DNA from: Haplomitrium mnioides
Lineage: Eukaryota > Marchantiophyta > Haplomitriopsida > Calobryales
Length of the DNA: 30,136 nucleotides
NCBI GenBank assembly: GCA_049999725.1
Contig: JBNGIS010033841.1
Location: forward strand, 1-30,136
Reading direction: 5' to 3'
Below the pieces are notes generated by a model that had not been told where the DNA came from, searched no databases, and saw nothing but the letters and a program-made list of their open reading frames with translations. Shown one piece after another: positions 1-9,101 of this stretch. The translations under genes were made by a program, and so were the position numbers. How positions within the stretch are numbered: position 1 is the stretch's first letter; the number at the start of each line of letters is the position of its first letter.

Positions 1-129
1 CATGTACTTTTTGTTTTTCAAAATTTTCCTCGTTTTTGATGTTTTTTTATATGAAAAATCACAATTTTTCCCATAAAAAAAAAGTTCCTGTTCTGAGTAG
101 ACTGTTCTTGGTTCAAAGTAGTGGTTGTT
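1..129 (+). mobile_element. Copy W: transposase-side terminus of the transposon family
   Basis: These bases match 14,385-14,513 and the reverse complement of 28,718-28,850. They include a T-rich stretch and then the terminal motif at 91-129 (TTCTGAGTAG, then TTCTTGGTTCAAAGTAG, then TGGTTGTT). The similarity to the other copies stops sharply at 129. The next bases are intron and exon sequence of the accessory gene (alpha) of copy X on the minus strand. The rest of W would lie to the left of the window. The boundary comes from comparing copies within the window; no target-site duplication can be tested because the other end is not present. Confidence 0.6.
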
Positions 130-141
130 AAAAGCACTTAC

Positions 142-986
142 TAACAATTTCTCAAAACTTGAATAAAATGATGACATCTTGGACTCTTCAGTGTGGATGG
201 AATGCTCCATCCTTGCTTCCTCCAAGGTTTTGCAATACACCTCCAAGCAAAACGACTTGAACATCACTACCAAAACCTTATATCTCTCTAATTCTTGAGA
301 CATCTCTTCAATCGAAAGCTCTCCAACTTCAACACGTTTCAAAATTGAGATTTTAATTTCATCATGAAGACCTTGAGAGGACCTCCAAAGTGTCCACATC
401 ATGTCCTCCATTCTCAAGGAACCTTTGGCCTTCGACTTCTGACCCTTTACAGTGCTCTTTTCCCACATTGAAAAAATGCTCTATTGTAAATCCCAGAGCT
501 CACCACTTTGAAATGTAAGCTGGAACCAATTGTCTTGAGAAGTGATTGCCTTCTCAAAAGTCGACTTTGGCTTAATCTCCAAGATCTCTAGCACCAACTC
601 TTGTTTTAATTTCTGAGATGACACCATCCTAACTTCAACAAACCTTTGATGCCAATATTTGACCTTGTGAATTGAGGTCATTTCCAACCTATATCATTGG
701 TCGTAATTTCCATCTATTGCAAAAATATAGACCTATGTTGTTGGTAACAGTTGCAGAGTGACAACATTAGATTCTTTGCTCCGTATTTGGTGATTAAAAG
801 CTGCCATACTGCAATACTGTGATTGCCTCTTGCAATCTCATAATGATACTTGTCAAGGTTCCTCAGATCAAACTCTGACTTATCCTTTAACCCACACTTC
901 AAGTCAACGACAAAAATAAAAAAATTGTGCACATATTTATTAGTGAGCATTCTTTGCGCCAAAAGCTCAACAAAGTCTTCATTCAA
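142..986 (-). pseudogene. Accessory gene segment alpha of copy X, unknown function
   Basis: Reading the minus strand from 986 gives NEDFVELLAQRMLTNKY, then DLKCGL.DK.EFD, NLDKY.YEIARGNHS, MTSIHKVKYWHQR, TFEKAITSQDNWFQL and finally FYSSFEKL. The same peptide, with different breaks, is on the plus strand at 14,540-15,330 and partly at 16,280-16,725, so this is a real decayed coding region. The translation crosses stops near 700, 480 and in the 3' third. The last recognisable codons are followed by a GTAAGT splice donor at 141-136, and 11 bases later by the terminus of copy W. I recognise no domain. The segment probably follows delta in the same gene, because both lie on the same strand in the order delta, alpha. 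Confidence 0.55.
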
Positions 987-1705
987 CCTCTTGATCTAGA
1001 ATGACCCCCAGTTGTTGTTAGGTGAGGAGATAGGCGATTGAGGAAGCTTCTAGAAGAGCTTTATTTGAGCACAAGGAGGAGCACATTAATCAATAAGCAG
1101 CAAAATAGCGTCTCATGGCTATAGGAAAGTGTTATTTTATCATCTGTGAGAGCATGATATAGAAAGTAATTGAGGACAATGGAGGCGAGCAAAGTTGTGT
1201 TGAAAGTATTAGAAGCATGCAACATCAAGGATCCAAAGGTAATTGCTAGAGCAGATTTGTTTTCAATTCTCAGGTTGAGTTTATTGGAGGATTGAGAAGA
1301 GCTTACTGAAGGTTGAAAATATTTTTAATTTTATGGATCTGTAAGGGAGAATAGGGCCGCTGCAATTGGTAAGAAAACCCTAAAATTGGAGAACGTCAAG
1401 GTGATAATGGAGGCAGCAGAAAGATTTGTGGTTCAAGTGAGGAGTGGAAGATTGTCTTTCTATCTTAGTGCGCCTCCTATGGCTAAGGTCTCTATTTGTA
1501 GGGAGAGAAAGTTTTTTCATTTTTTGTGATCAGCCAGGCTACAAGAAGGCAAACAACCTTTCTTTTCTTGATCTTGAGATTTTTGTACTGGCTCTGGCCA
1601 GTCAAGGAAAGAAAGATAAAACAAGGGAGCAAAAGCAATATGGAAGACCAGAGCTGATATCAAGGGCTTCTTGCAGCCAGGTTGTTATGATTTGCTTTGA
1701 AATCT
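987..1705. other. Stretch with no gene recognised
   Basis: No family similarity was recognised in any frame. An open frame at 1444-1719 (+, 91 codons) has no recognisable motif and runs into the HSP70 fragment in a different frame, so I do not call it a gene. The base composition is richer in G and A than the transposon to the right, which fits different origins. The left edge of the host-fragment region must lie near 1000, where alpha similarity ends. Confidence 0.4.
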
Positions 1706-2098
1706 ATGGGTGCTGCTAGCATCCTCTTGCATAATCAGTCAGCTTCTTAGCATGCCTTGAAAGAGGCGATACACAATCCACTTGCCGTGTGGTCTGGGAG
1801 CGGGTGTCATTTATTGTCGAGGGCATTTAGTGATAAAGCTGCTGCTGCTGGGAGCAATGTGATCGAAATTGACCTTGGGACTACAAACTCTTGTGTTGCT
1901 GTTATGGAAGGCAAGGCAGCTCGAGTTATTGAAAATTCAAAAGGTGCAAGAACAACGCCATCTGTTGTGGCCTTCACACCCAAGGGAGAGCGTCTTGTTG
2001 GAACTCCAGCCAAACACCAAGTTGTGAAAAATCCTACAAATACGCTCTTTGGAACCAAACGCCTGATTGGCCATCCTTTTGACAAGCGTTGGGTGTAA
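1706..2098 (+). pseudogene. Mitochondrial HSP70 N-terminal fragment (pseudogene)
   Basis: The frame opens with ATG at 1706 (MGAASILLHNQSAS), meets an in-frame TAG at 1748 and continues through LSRAFSDKA and the HSP70 ATPase signature [16 protein letters not shown], then [21 protein letters not shown] and [11 protein letters not shown], ending at TAA 2096-2098. This covers the mitochondrial presequence and roughly the first 100 of about 650-680 residues of plant mtHSP70, a matrix chaperone. The phosphate-binding loop is intact, but the rest of the ATPase domain and the whole substrate domain are missing. Similarity ends at a GTAAGC (2095-2100), which could be a former splice donor, pointing to copying of a genomic exon rather than of a full mRNA. 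Non-functional as HSP70. Confidence 0.85.
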
Positions 2099-2173
2099 GC
2101 TACTAGCAGTGAGGAAGAAGAGCTCCATCGAGGAGCTTCTACAAGGAGAAGAGACATTGCAGAGTGTGACGAC

Positions 2174-2416
2174 ATGCCTGATGGTCATGGTTTGCGATCC
2201 CGGATGAGAGATTTGTTCTCTTGTCCCTTCAGGCACAAAGGATACATCCATTTGACTACTTACCTTCATAAATACAACATTGGCGATTATGTAGATATCA
2301 AGGTGAACAGAGCAGTGCACAAGGGTATGCCTCATAAGTTTTACCACGGGTGTACTGGTGTGGTGTGGAATGTCACCAAGCGTGATGTTGGTGTTGTGAT
2401 GAATAAGCAAAAGTAG
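2174..2416 (+). pseudogene. Ribosomal protein eL21 (RPL21) N-terminal fragment
   Basis: An 80-codon frame starts [15 protein letters not shown] and continues [35 protein letters not shown] and VNKQ-like MNKQK before TAG. These are the highly conserved first half of eukaryotic 60S protein eL21 (about 160 residues). The basic C-terminal half (RIRKRIHVRIEH-type region) is absent. Several substitutions occur at conserved sites, for example CPF where RPF or RGF-type residues are usual. A possible acceptor TTGCAG lies just upstream at 2157-2162, followed by a short leader and the ATG. It is 75 bases after the HSP70 fragment on the same strand. Function as a ribosomal protein is not possible. Confidence 0.85.
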
Positions 2417-3631
2417 GTGAAGTTCAGAAAGGTGTTGATCTTGCGTCTCTAGGTAATGCTTCTTTGATTGTTTGTCAAACCTGCGAAAAGAAGGGTGATA
2501 GTTGCATAAGGGTGGTGCCTAGTATGGTCGGAAGACAGGTAAACCAAGATAACATATAGGGCAGCCTAGGTCCTATTCGCAGCAATAGCCCTTGTACATA
2601 ATGCGGGAGAGATATCCAGTGGAGAGGTGGAATCTCTTGTGGGAGTTTTCTTGGTATTGTACATGGTGAAGGAATAATGGGGTTGCGATAGAAAGCTTTT
2701 TGGTTTGTGTTATAAGGGAATAGAAACAAAGAGATGAGGATGTTGAAAGAGCATGTCTATAGTTGAAAAGAATGCAGCCAAATATACGAGGAAACCCACA
2801 GCTAGCAAAGGCATTTGTCTTGTGAGCGACAATGCATGGATGACGTCTACTCATAGATCTCTTGAGAAGGTGAAAATCGAGCTAGAGGATCGCAGGTCGT
2901 GTGGGGGTGAGATTTATTGACACAAGCATTATAGGAGCTTGGAAATAGTCCTTTCTAAAGGGGCATTGTAAGGTGTATTGTTTGAGCATCGAACATTGTG
3001 GGAAGAAAAGGGCAGGCTAAACATAGGGCGGTTATCCTTGAGCCATATGCATGAAGGTAATCGTCATAACCATAGAGGCATTCTAAGATATCTATGATGT
3101 TGTGAAGGGAGCATGAGCTCTCTGCTCTTTGTGGCTCAAGAAGAGAAGGTCTACTATTTTTCTTGCAAAGGTTTTACAAAAAGGAATGTTGAGGCTACAA
3201 TAGGATTGCATACAGGAAGGCAGGGTGCTATCATGGTCAAGCTTGGTTGCTTGGAGAAGGATTTGATTCCACGACTTGCACATCATTTTGAGGATAAGAA
3301 ACAAAGAAGATTGTGCCATGATCATAGGTTGTTTACTGTGGTTGACATTGTTTGGCAGAGATGCGTTGGTGCAGATGGTAGCTAATTCAGATGTGACGGT
3401 AATCCCTTGAATGCATGGTTGCGGTTGTGCTGCATGAGGATGAGTTTGGAAGAAGAAGGAAAATTGCACTGATGGTGCAAGGTTTCTCTATGTGGTGATT
3501 GCGTTTTTTGTGCTTCCTAGTCTGTAGTTTGTGAAGGAAGGCTCTGGGAGATGGCATTGATCAATAGCTGGTTGATATTCTATTAGTTAGCAGTATAAAT
3601 TTGTAAATGCAAGGGCCAGCGAGCTGCCAGG
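2417..3631. other. Stretch with no gene recognised
   Basis: I find no protein family in six frames. The longest plausible plus frame (3113-3385, 90 codons, beginning MSSLLFVAQEEKVYYF) shows no motif I know and is overlapped by an equally long minus frame, so I leave it uncalled. The composition resembles the flanking host-fragment region, so more captured, unrecognisable sequence is possible. Confidence 0.35.
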
Positions 3632-3910
3632 CTCAATTTTGGTAGCCAGTCATTGCTGGAATAGTTTTTAGTGATGCAAGAGTTCAAGATTTTGCTCTCT
3701 AGAGCTGCAACCTTCAAGGAAGCCTTGAATATTGGAAGTGAAGTGTATCACAACTTGAAATATGTGATTAAGAAGAAGTATGGGCAGGATGCCACAAATG
3801 TTAGAGATGGAGGTGGATTTGCGCCCAACATTCAAGAGAACAAGGAAGGTTTGGAGTTTCTTAAAATTGCGATAGAGAAAGGAGGCTACACAGACAAGGT
3901 AGCAATCGAA
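3632..3910 (+). pseudogene. Enolase internal exon fragment
   Basis: The frame from 3671 reads [18 protein letters not shown], then [20 protein letters not shown], then [18 protein letters not shown] and GYTDKVAI. This is the well-known enolase segment around MQEFMILP..A..FKEA and GDEGGFAPN. About 30 bases of upstream coding similarity (a SHAGN-like SHCWN) lie in another frame, so there is a frameshift near 3670. In the GDEGGFAPN motif the sequence reads RDGGGFAPN; the catalytic acidic pair is altered. Only some 80 of about 440 residues are present. Similarity ends at GACAAG/GTAGCA, compatible with an exon edge. Same strand as the HSP70 and eL21 fragments. A dead piece of the glycolytic enzyme gene. 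Confidence 0.8.
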
Positions 3911-3964
3911 AGGAGCTGCAAATATTTAATCCTTGTCAAGGAGATTGATCGAGCAAGGGAATAG

Positions 3965-6780
3965 TAGGTTGCCTGTGTTTTTTGTCCTCGTCCAATAGGT
4001 TTTGCAGAGGAGACCCATTGAAGAAGGTCTTTGGAATGCAACAAAGAAGGCATAGCTGCATGTTTGGTTCAGAAAGGGAGGATTTTTCAAAGGGCTTCTA
4101 GTAGTTTGTCGAGTCAAGCATTTGTGGATCCAAGAATGGATGAAGGTCGATTGTCAAGAAGAGCATTGATGTTGACAAGCTGTTGAATTGCAGCATTCTT
4201 TCGAAGGAGTGTGGGAAGGTAAGTTTCAGAAAGTGCCAACAGTTGTTTTCACAATTGGGAGGATCTGTCGAGCAGCGATGGGGGTGTAGTGAGAAATCTT
4301 GGAAAGGCAACCAAAGAAAATTTTATTATGAATTGGTGAAGGCTCTACAAAATATATGAGTCCTTAGGTGGTGAAGTAGAGCAGGGGTTTGCATTCTCTT
4401 CAGCAGGCCCTGTGTTGAGCAAATACCAGACTCACTCATAGCATAGATCAAATCGACTGTATCAAGTGATCATCTGGTCGAGGGTTGCCAAATCAAGAAG
4501 CCTGGCAGATCAAATCAGAAAGTTGCAAGCACTATTGGTTGGTCGACAAGCCAACATAGCACAAAAGAGGGTTTCATCAAGCAAACAACAAAGGATTTAT
4601 TGGGTTGAGTAGAAGAAGAGCTCATTCGTTTGAGCCAGAGTAGGGCATAAGTCGATTCATCCCTCGTCCAGCAGCAAAGAAGACAAAACGTGATTCAATA
4701 TTTAAGTGAGGGCTAATGCCTATCCAATAGAGCCACAAGAAGAGGGAAGAGCTGGAAATTGTTTGTAAACAGGAGGACTGATTCTTGGGAGGAAGAGAAT
4801 AAGATTTTGGAGCGAGAAATAGAAAGGCAAAGAAAGGGATGGCCAACATGAAAGATTTAGACACCCATGTTCAAAGATTGGGCTATGGATATGGTTTGAT
4901 AAAGCATCAATAGAAGCATAAGAGACCTCATTTTGTGTCCATTTCGTATGAATTCTTTAAGACTGAAGTTGAAGTAGAAGGAGCATGTAGAGCTCTCTAA
5001 TTAAGAACCATTCTCTCTAGCAAAGGAGCTGGAGTGAGATGTTTATGACTGAGTCTAGGGAATTTTATAGTGAAAAGTTGGGAGTAAAAAAGAAGTGTTG
5101 GGTATTACCAAGAGCAGATGTGATCTGCCTAACAACCGATTTGCTAGAAGGTGACAACAACCTGAATGTGGACTAAGTCAGGCAGATGTCAAAGAGGAGG
5201 ACTATGCAAGTCTAAGAAAAATGGCAGTAGGCCTCGTATTGGCAAGAGGCAGATTTGTTCTATAGGTGTGAGCTGTACAATACAGCAGCAATGGAGTTGT
5301 ATCTATATGGATATAATATAAAGAATGGTTGGATGGAAAGGGTCTGCAAGTGAGGTGAATGGCAGCCCATGAGAAAGTGAAAGAAGCCGAGCACTTAGAT
5401 CTGAAAAGGTGAATAGATGAAAAATCAAGATCGTGGGAACAATATGAAAGAACTCTGGTGGCAGTTCTTTTCAGATCCTTCAAAGTGGTGGTTATGTCTG
5501 CCAATTGTGGGAGCTGAGCAGAGTAGCAGATCTATATTCTTGTTTGAGCATACAGTAGGGTATTCTGTGGGCAGAGTGTTTGTTCAAGTGGGAGGTAGAA
5601 GACATGGAGTGAACAAGAGATGTATACAGGGGATGTTTGAACCTGATACCACACAAGAAGTTTTCTTTTGCCAAAATATGGTTGATGGCTGCTCAGATCT
5701 GAAATCAGGCAGAAGGGTTTGACAATAGTTTACCAACTCATAGGCTTGCAAAAAGGAAGTTTTAGAGCTATTATAGGGAAACCAAAGTGGTGGCTGTATA
5801 GAAATGAAGGGTTGTCTTTGCTTGTCTTCTTTCAGCTTGTAGCCATGCAGGGTTTGTGGATGAAGGGATCTGATTGTTTGAATCTAGAGTATTGGGGAGG
5901 CTGGACAAAGTGTCAAAGTTGTAGAGATGGAGCAGCTTTAGAAGGACAAAATCTCATGTATGAAAAATTGGGATGATGGTAAGGGATTTTGAAGTATTTT
6001 GTTATGGGCATGAGTGTGTTTGTTGCATGTTTGGCCAAAAGTTGAGACCAAAAAACTAAAAAGAAGAGATAAATCGGGCCTAGGTTGCATATGTGAGAGT
6101 TTGCTGTAGATGGAGTTGGTAGATTACTTGTTTAGTTGATTGTTATTTGTTGAGTTGGAGTGGAGAGGAAGGTTGGTGAAGTGCAAGCATCATCATAGCT
6201 GAGTTTTCCCGTTACCTCCGAAGAGTGGCAGAAACTCAACATGAAGATTGACGATCAAAACCTGTTGTCAGGAACTGATGACATCGACAAGGAGTTGTGT
6301 TGACTCCACAAGGTGAAGACCGCACGAAGCACACCTTAAGTAGTAAGTAGGATGGATTTTCGGAAGGAAGTTAGGGAGATATGGGGTTAGAAATCTTGAC
6401 ATTGTTCAGGGGAATATCAATACCCTGTGTTGGATTGTTGTTCAAGGAGTGAAACACAACATGTGTAAAGCTAAATGTATTACCTTTCAGCTCTCTGTCA
6501 TGTACTTTGCATCCATCCACCTTTCCTCTCACATGTTGTACGTTATGTATGTATATTATATGTATGTCAAGAAGAACAAGCATAGCAGGGCTCCTTCCTA
6601 TGCCTTGCTCTTTTTTGTCCCAACAATTGTCCATTCCAAGTTTTGGTAGGCTCAAATTCTCCAGCCAAATCGTAATGGTTTCCTCTCGAACTCTGCACCG
6701 CTGGATTGCAGACTTTCAAATTTTATTTTAATCCTCCTCAAACACTGTGTGAGGGTCCACGTGCTCATGTTCCTAAAAGG
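3965..6780. other. Stretch with no gene confidently recognised
   Basis: Many short frames on both strands, none with a motif I trust. The plus frame 5417-5722 contains ELWWQFFSDPSKWW, and a second KPKWWLYRN follows at about 5780; both faintly recall the W..l..nP..WW motif of plant organellar single-stranded DNA-binding (OSB) proteins, too weak to call. Near 6190-6340 a coding-looking run (RVAETQ, MKIDDQNLLSG) is also unassigned. No long terminal repeats, terminal inverted repeats or poly-A tail were found that would mark how this material arrived. Confidence 0.35.
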
Positions 6781-6781
6781 T

Positions 6782-7172
6782 TCACACCCTCTTCTGCAAT
6801 TGCCTTTTTGATCTTGATACTAGAGCCAGCACATGCTCCAACTCTGCTTCCTTTTGTGAACTACTCAGAGTTGAAGACGAAAGGGCCGCAGAAGATGACC
6901 TTGAAGGAGATGGGGAGGGTGCCAGCTCCTTCTCAATACTTGGAGCTGGAACATGCTTCTTCTTTGGAACCGCCTGTTTCTTCTTTTTTGGAGCCTTGAT
7001 TGGCTCCACAGCCTTTTACTTCTTGGCAGCTGATGGTCCTGCTGTTGATGCCATTGGCATTGTTGTCATGCTTGGATGAGCACTAGCTACTGAATGAGGA
7101 GGCTCTGCTTTGGCTTTAGCAGTTTCAATTGGATGGTCATCTTGATGAAATCTCTTTTGACGTGCTTTGTGT
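6782..7172 (-). pseudogene. Accessory gene segment delta, exon 2 (copy X)
   Basis: The minus strand begins at a CAG acceptor (7175-7173) and reads DTKHVKRDFIKM, matching DAKRVEKKFIKF at 28,675 in copy Z. After a frameshift it becomes low-complexity: AKAKAEPPHSVASAHPS, then a TAA, then EPIKAPKKKKQAVPKKKHV, then Ser/Ala-rich SRSSSAALSSSTLSSS and EHVLALVSRS before a stop at 6782. The Lys-Pro-Ala stretch looks like a disordered basic linker and could be a nuclear localisation region. The upstream intron holds the 24-bp palindromic array. What follows below 6780 in an intact gene (presumably alpha) is displaced by the host-fragment region. Function unknown. Confidence 0.5.
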
Positions 7173-7324
7173 CTGGGTTGGCATTCACAAAGTCCGCCAA
7201 AAATTGAAAGAATTGAAAAACAAAATAAAAAGAGATCAAACATGTTAAACAAAAAGTCTCCATGTGTTAAAAATAGGTAGAAATGTACTAAACATTCAGT
7301 CTAAGCTAAAAAAGACTTAGGAGT

Positions 7325-7690
7325 CCATGCGCATATGAATTAGGGAGTTCATGTGACTTCTGACTAGCAAGTTCCTTCAAGCATGGACTAGGGAGTCCAT
7401 GTGCGAATGGGCTCTTGAGTCCCTGCGCGTATAGACTTGCTAGTCTATGTGAGCATGGACTGTGGAGTCCCTACTCGCCTTGACTCCCTAGTCTATACGC
7501 TTATGGACTTCCTAGTCCCTACACGCAATGACTCCTTAGTCCCTGTGCAAGTGGACTCTAGAGTCAAGGCAAGCAAGGACTTCGAAGTCCATGCTTGCAT
7601 AAACTAGCGAGTCCTTGCGCATAGGCACTCATGAGCCTATGCACACATGGACTCAAGAGCCCATGCGCACATTGAGTTGCAAGTCAGTCC
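7325..7690. repeat. 24-bp palindromic minisatellite in accessory-gene intron (copy X)
   Basis: About 14 diverged units with a clean 24-base period run through here. Each unit has a dyad core of the form GGACTCWWGAGTCC flanked by ATGC/GCAT and a GCGC-like spacer, so a consensus unit can fold into a hairpin of about 20 bases. Arrays of the same unit are at 15,430-15,560, 16,797-16,980 and 28,255-28,565. It sits between a GTAAGA donor (7728-7723) and the exon 2 acceptor, so it is intronic on the minus strand. Confidence 0.85.
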
Positions 7691-7728
7691 AAGAAGAAAA
7701 CAAACAAGAAAGGGTTTTAAGATCTTAC

Positions 7729-8089
7729 CTTGCCATCAACTTTAGCAATTTGTAGATGCTTGAAGAAGATGTCCCTCTAGTTCATATCTGCAAAGGAAAA
7801 TTGTTTGCATTGGGTCTTGTACAAGATAGTGCTATCCTATGACAAAACAAGCAGCCCGATGTTGCCTTGGTGCCTCTTTCTAATCATCACTATTTGGACC
7901 AACATGCCTGGCTTTATATTTGTCACCTTCACGAGCAAAAACGTAAAGATGTTGATCAATGTCTTTCAAGGATCCACAATTGACTAGCCATTTCTAGGCT
8001 AGTTTTTGTAGCTCAAGAACCTTGAGAACATCCAAATACTTGCAAAGCTTTGGTTGAGCAGGTTTGGAAACATTGACCTATGATGCCAT
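7729..8089 (-). pseudogene. Accessory gene segment delta, exon 1 (copy X)
   Basis: Starts with ATG (8089-8087), reads MAS, a stop, then VNVSKPAQPK, LDVLKVLELQKLA, NCGSLKDIDQHLYVFAREGDKY and, after a frameshift, MLVQIVMIRKRHQG and LQIAKVDGK, ending at a GTAAGA donor. Copy Z has the same exon on the other strand (27,839-28,196: NVLKTLEPQKIAYE, TIKDMNHYLYLFHEEGEKF, TLVQITMIQEGHR). The shared reading frame and shared donor are the evidence for a gene. I recognise no family. The ATG lies about 560 bases from the divergent transposase ATG, so the two genes probably share a promoter. The copy is broken by at least two stops and one frameshift. Confidence 0.55.
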
Positions 8090-8363
8090 TTTCCAAAAAG
8101 TAAAAGCGAGTAAAATTTGAGGGCAAAAATCTGACAAACAAAAGTTCACAAAAACCAAAAGGCTGAAAATGGAAAAATACGAGGAAATTGCAAAAATAGC
8201 AATGACAAGAAAACAAAAACTAGAAAGCGAACTCGCAACAATGGAGAAAAAACTTTCTATTATCACTCTTTTATACCTAAATTTCAAAAAATACCTTTTC
8301 TTGCCAAAAAATGATTCACAGAGCTCTTGACATGTAGGTTTGTGTGGTGCAAAAAAAAATTAG

Positions 8364-8371
8364 TATATAAA
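8364..8371 (+). promoter_or_regulatory. TATA box for the transposase gene (copy X)
   Basis: TATATAAA preceded by an A-run and followed by ATCATTGCTTGTTTT; the matching site in copy Z has TATATAAA followed by GCATTTCTTG. Conservation between two diverged copies favours a real core-promoter element. Confidence 0.45.
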
Positions 8372-8480
8372 TCATTGCTTGTTTTCATCTTTCCAATTTC
8401 TTTTTTTTCATTTTCTTCACAAAAAGTTCACAATTTTGTCATTTTGCGGAATTTTCTTTCAAAACACTTGTTGTAGGTTG

Positions 8481-8580
8481 NNNNNNNNNNNNNNNNNNNN
8501 NNNNNNNNNNNNNNNNNNNNNNNNNNNNNNNNNNNNNNNNNNNNNNNNNNNNNNNNNNNNNNNNNNNNNNNNNNNNNNNN
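8481..8580. other. Assembly gap (100 N), probably no missing sequence
   Basis: Exactly 100 N, a placeholder length. Aligning the flanks with copy Z (27,374-27,470 on the minus strand) leaves no unmatched bases: about 91 flank bases here against 92 there between the same landmarks. The join is therefore probably close to seamless. Confidence 0.7.
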
Positions 8581-8874
8581 TGGCCATAAAATGTTGACAA
8601 TATTTGATAAAATATTTTCTTCAAATAGTTGATTTTTTGTAAGCTTTATCAATGGCTGGAGATTTAAAGGCAAAAAGAAGAAGCTAGAATTCAAAGATTC
8701 ATGTTCACATAAAAGTGTACTTGTGACTAGCAGCTAGTGATTTGTTCAAACTGCAATTCTTTGGAGGTAAGTCATGGACTACCAAAAGCATCAAGTGTAA
8801 AGGCGAGTATATTAGGAGAAAAGATGGCTTATGTTGATTCAGATGGCTCCATCCGAGAAGATCAAGAAGGTGAA

Positions 8875-9001
8875 CCCTATACGCGCATAAGATCAGAGAT
8901 TGAACCCTATGCGCGCATAGGATCAGAGATTGAACCCTATGCGTGCATAGGATCAGGGATTGAACCTATGTAGGCATAAGGTCAAGGAGTGAACATAATG
9001 C
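8875..9001 (+). repeat. 30-bp in-frame repeat in transposase N-terminus
   Basis: Three to four 30-base units encode EPYTRIRSEI, EPYARIGSEI, EPYACIGSGI and EPM. Each unit contains the palindrome CCTATGCGCGCATAGG or a variant. Copy Z has the same array in the same frame (27,150-26,970, minus), with EPYAHIGSRI-like units fading into basic sequence. The array runs into the second N gap. Confidence 0.8.
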
Positions 9002-9101
9002 NNNNNNNNNNNNNNNNNNNNNNNNNNNNNNNNNNNNNNNNNNNNNNNNNNNNNNNNNNNNNNNNNNNNNNNNNNNNNNNNNNNNNNNNNNNNNNNNNNN
9101 N
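9002..9101. other. Assembly gap (100 N) hiding about 190 bases
   Basis: Exactly 100 N. The flanks (..AATGC and AAGTGTTGTGGACC) match copy Z at about 27,055 and 26,866, where 189 bases lie between them. If the copies are collinear, the true gap is about 190 bases and contains further 30-bp repeat units and the start of the KWSKFI..RMSKWLW region. Confidence 0.6.

Larger units (their letters stand above)
8090..8651. promoter_or_regulatory. Divergent promoter region between accessory gene and transposase
   Basis: This spacer separates the two start codons. A TATATAAA box at 8364-8371 points toward the transposase. Copy Z has the same box at the equivalent place (27,561-27,554 on the minus strand), 188 bases from its ATG; here the distance is also 188 if the N run is ignored. 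An upstream open stretch (MEKYEEIAKIA.. / RKQKLESELATM.K.LSII on the plus strand at 8170-8280) is conserved with copy Z as MEKSLGKAK..RKQKLESELVTM and may be an upstream leader peptide or an older exon. Confidence 0.45.

Noticed and set aside
1757-2098. A functional HSP70 gene
   Set aside because: Only about 100 residues remain, with an in-frame stop near the start and no downstream ATPase or substrate domain.
1937-2410. Long minus-strand frame (157 codons) opposite HSP70 and eL21
   Set aside because: It is the antisense shadow of two clearly recognised plus-strand coding fragments and has no motif of its own.
3113-3385. 90-codon plus-strand frame as a gene
   Set aside because: No family motif, an equally long frame on the other strand, and no second copy in the window for comparison.
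7325-7690. CRISPR-like regularly spaced repeats
   Set aside because: The repeats are contiguous 24-bp units without unique spacers, the context is a plant nuclear transposon, and no cas-like genes are present.
8379-8694. Frames spanning the N run at 8481-8580
   Set aside because: They exist only because N is translated as X; the region is the promoter spacer.
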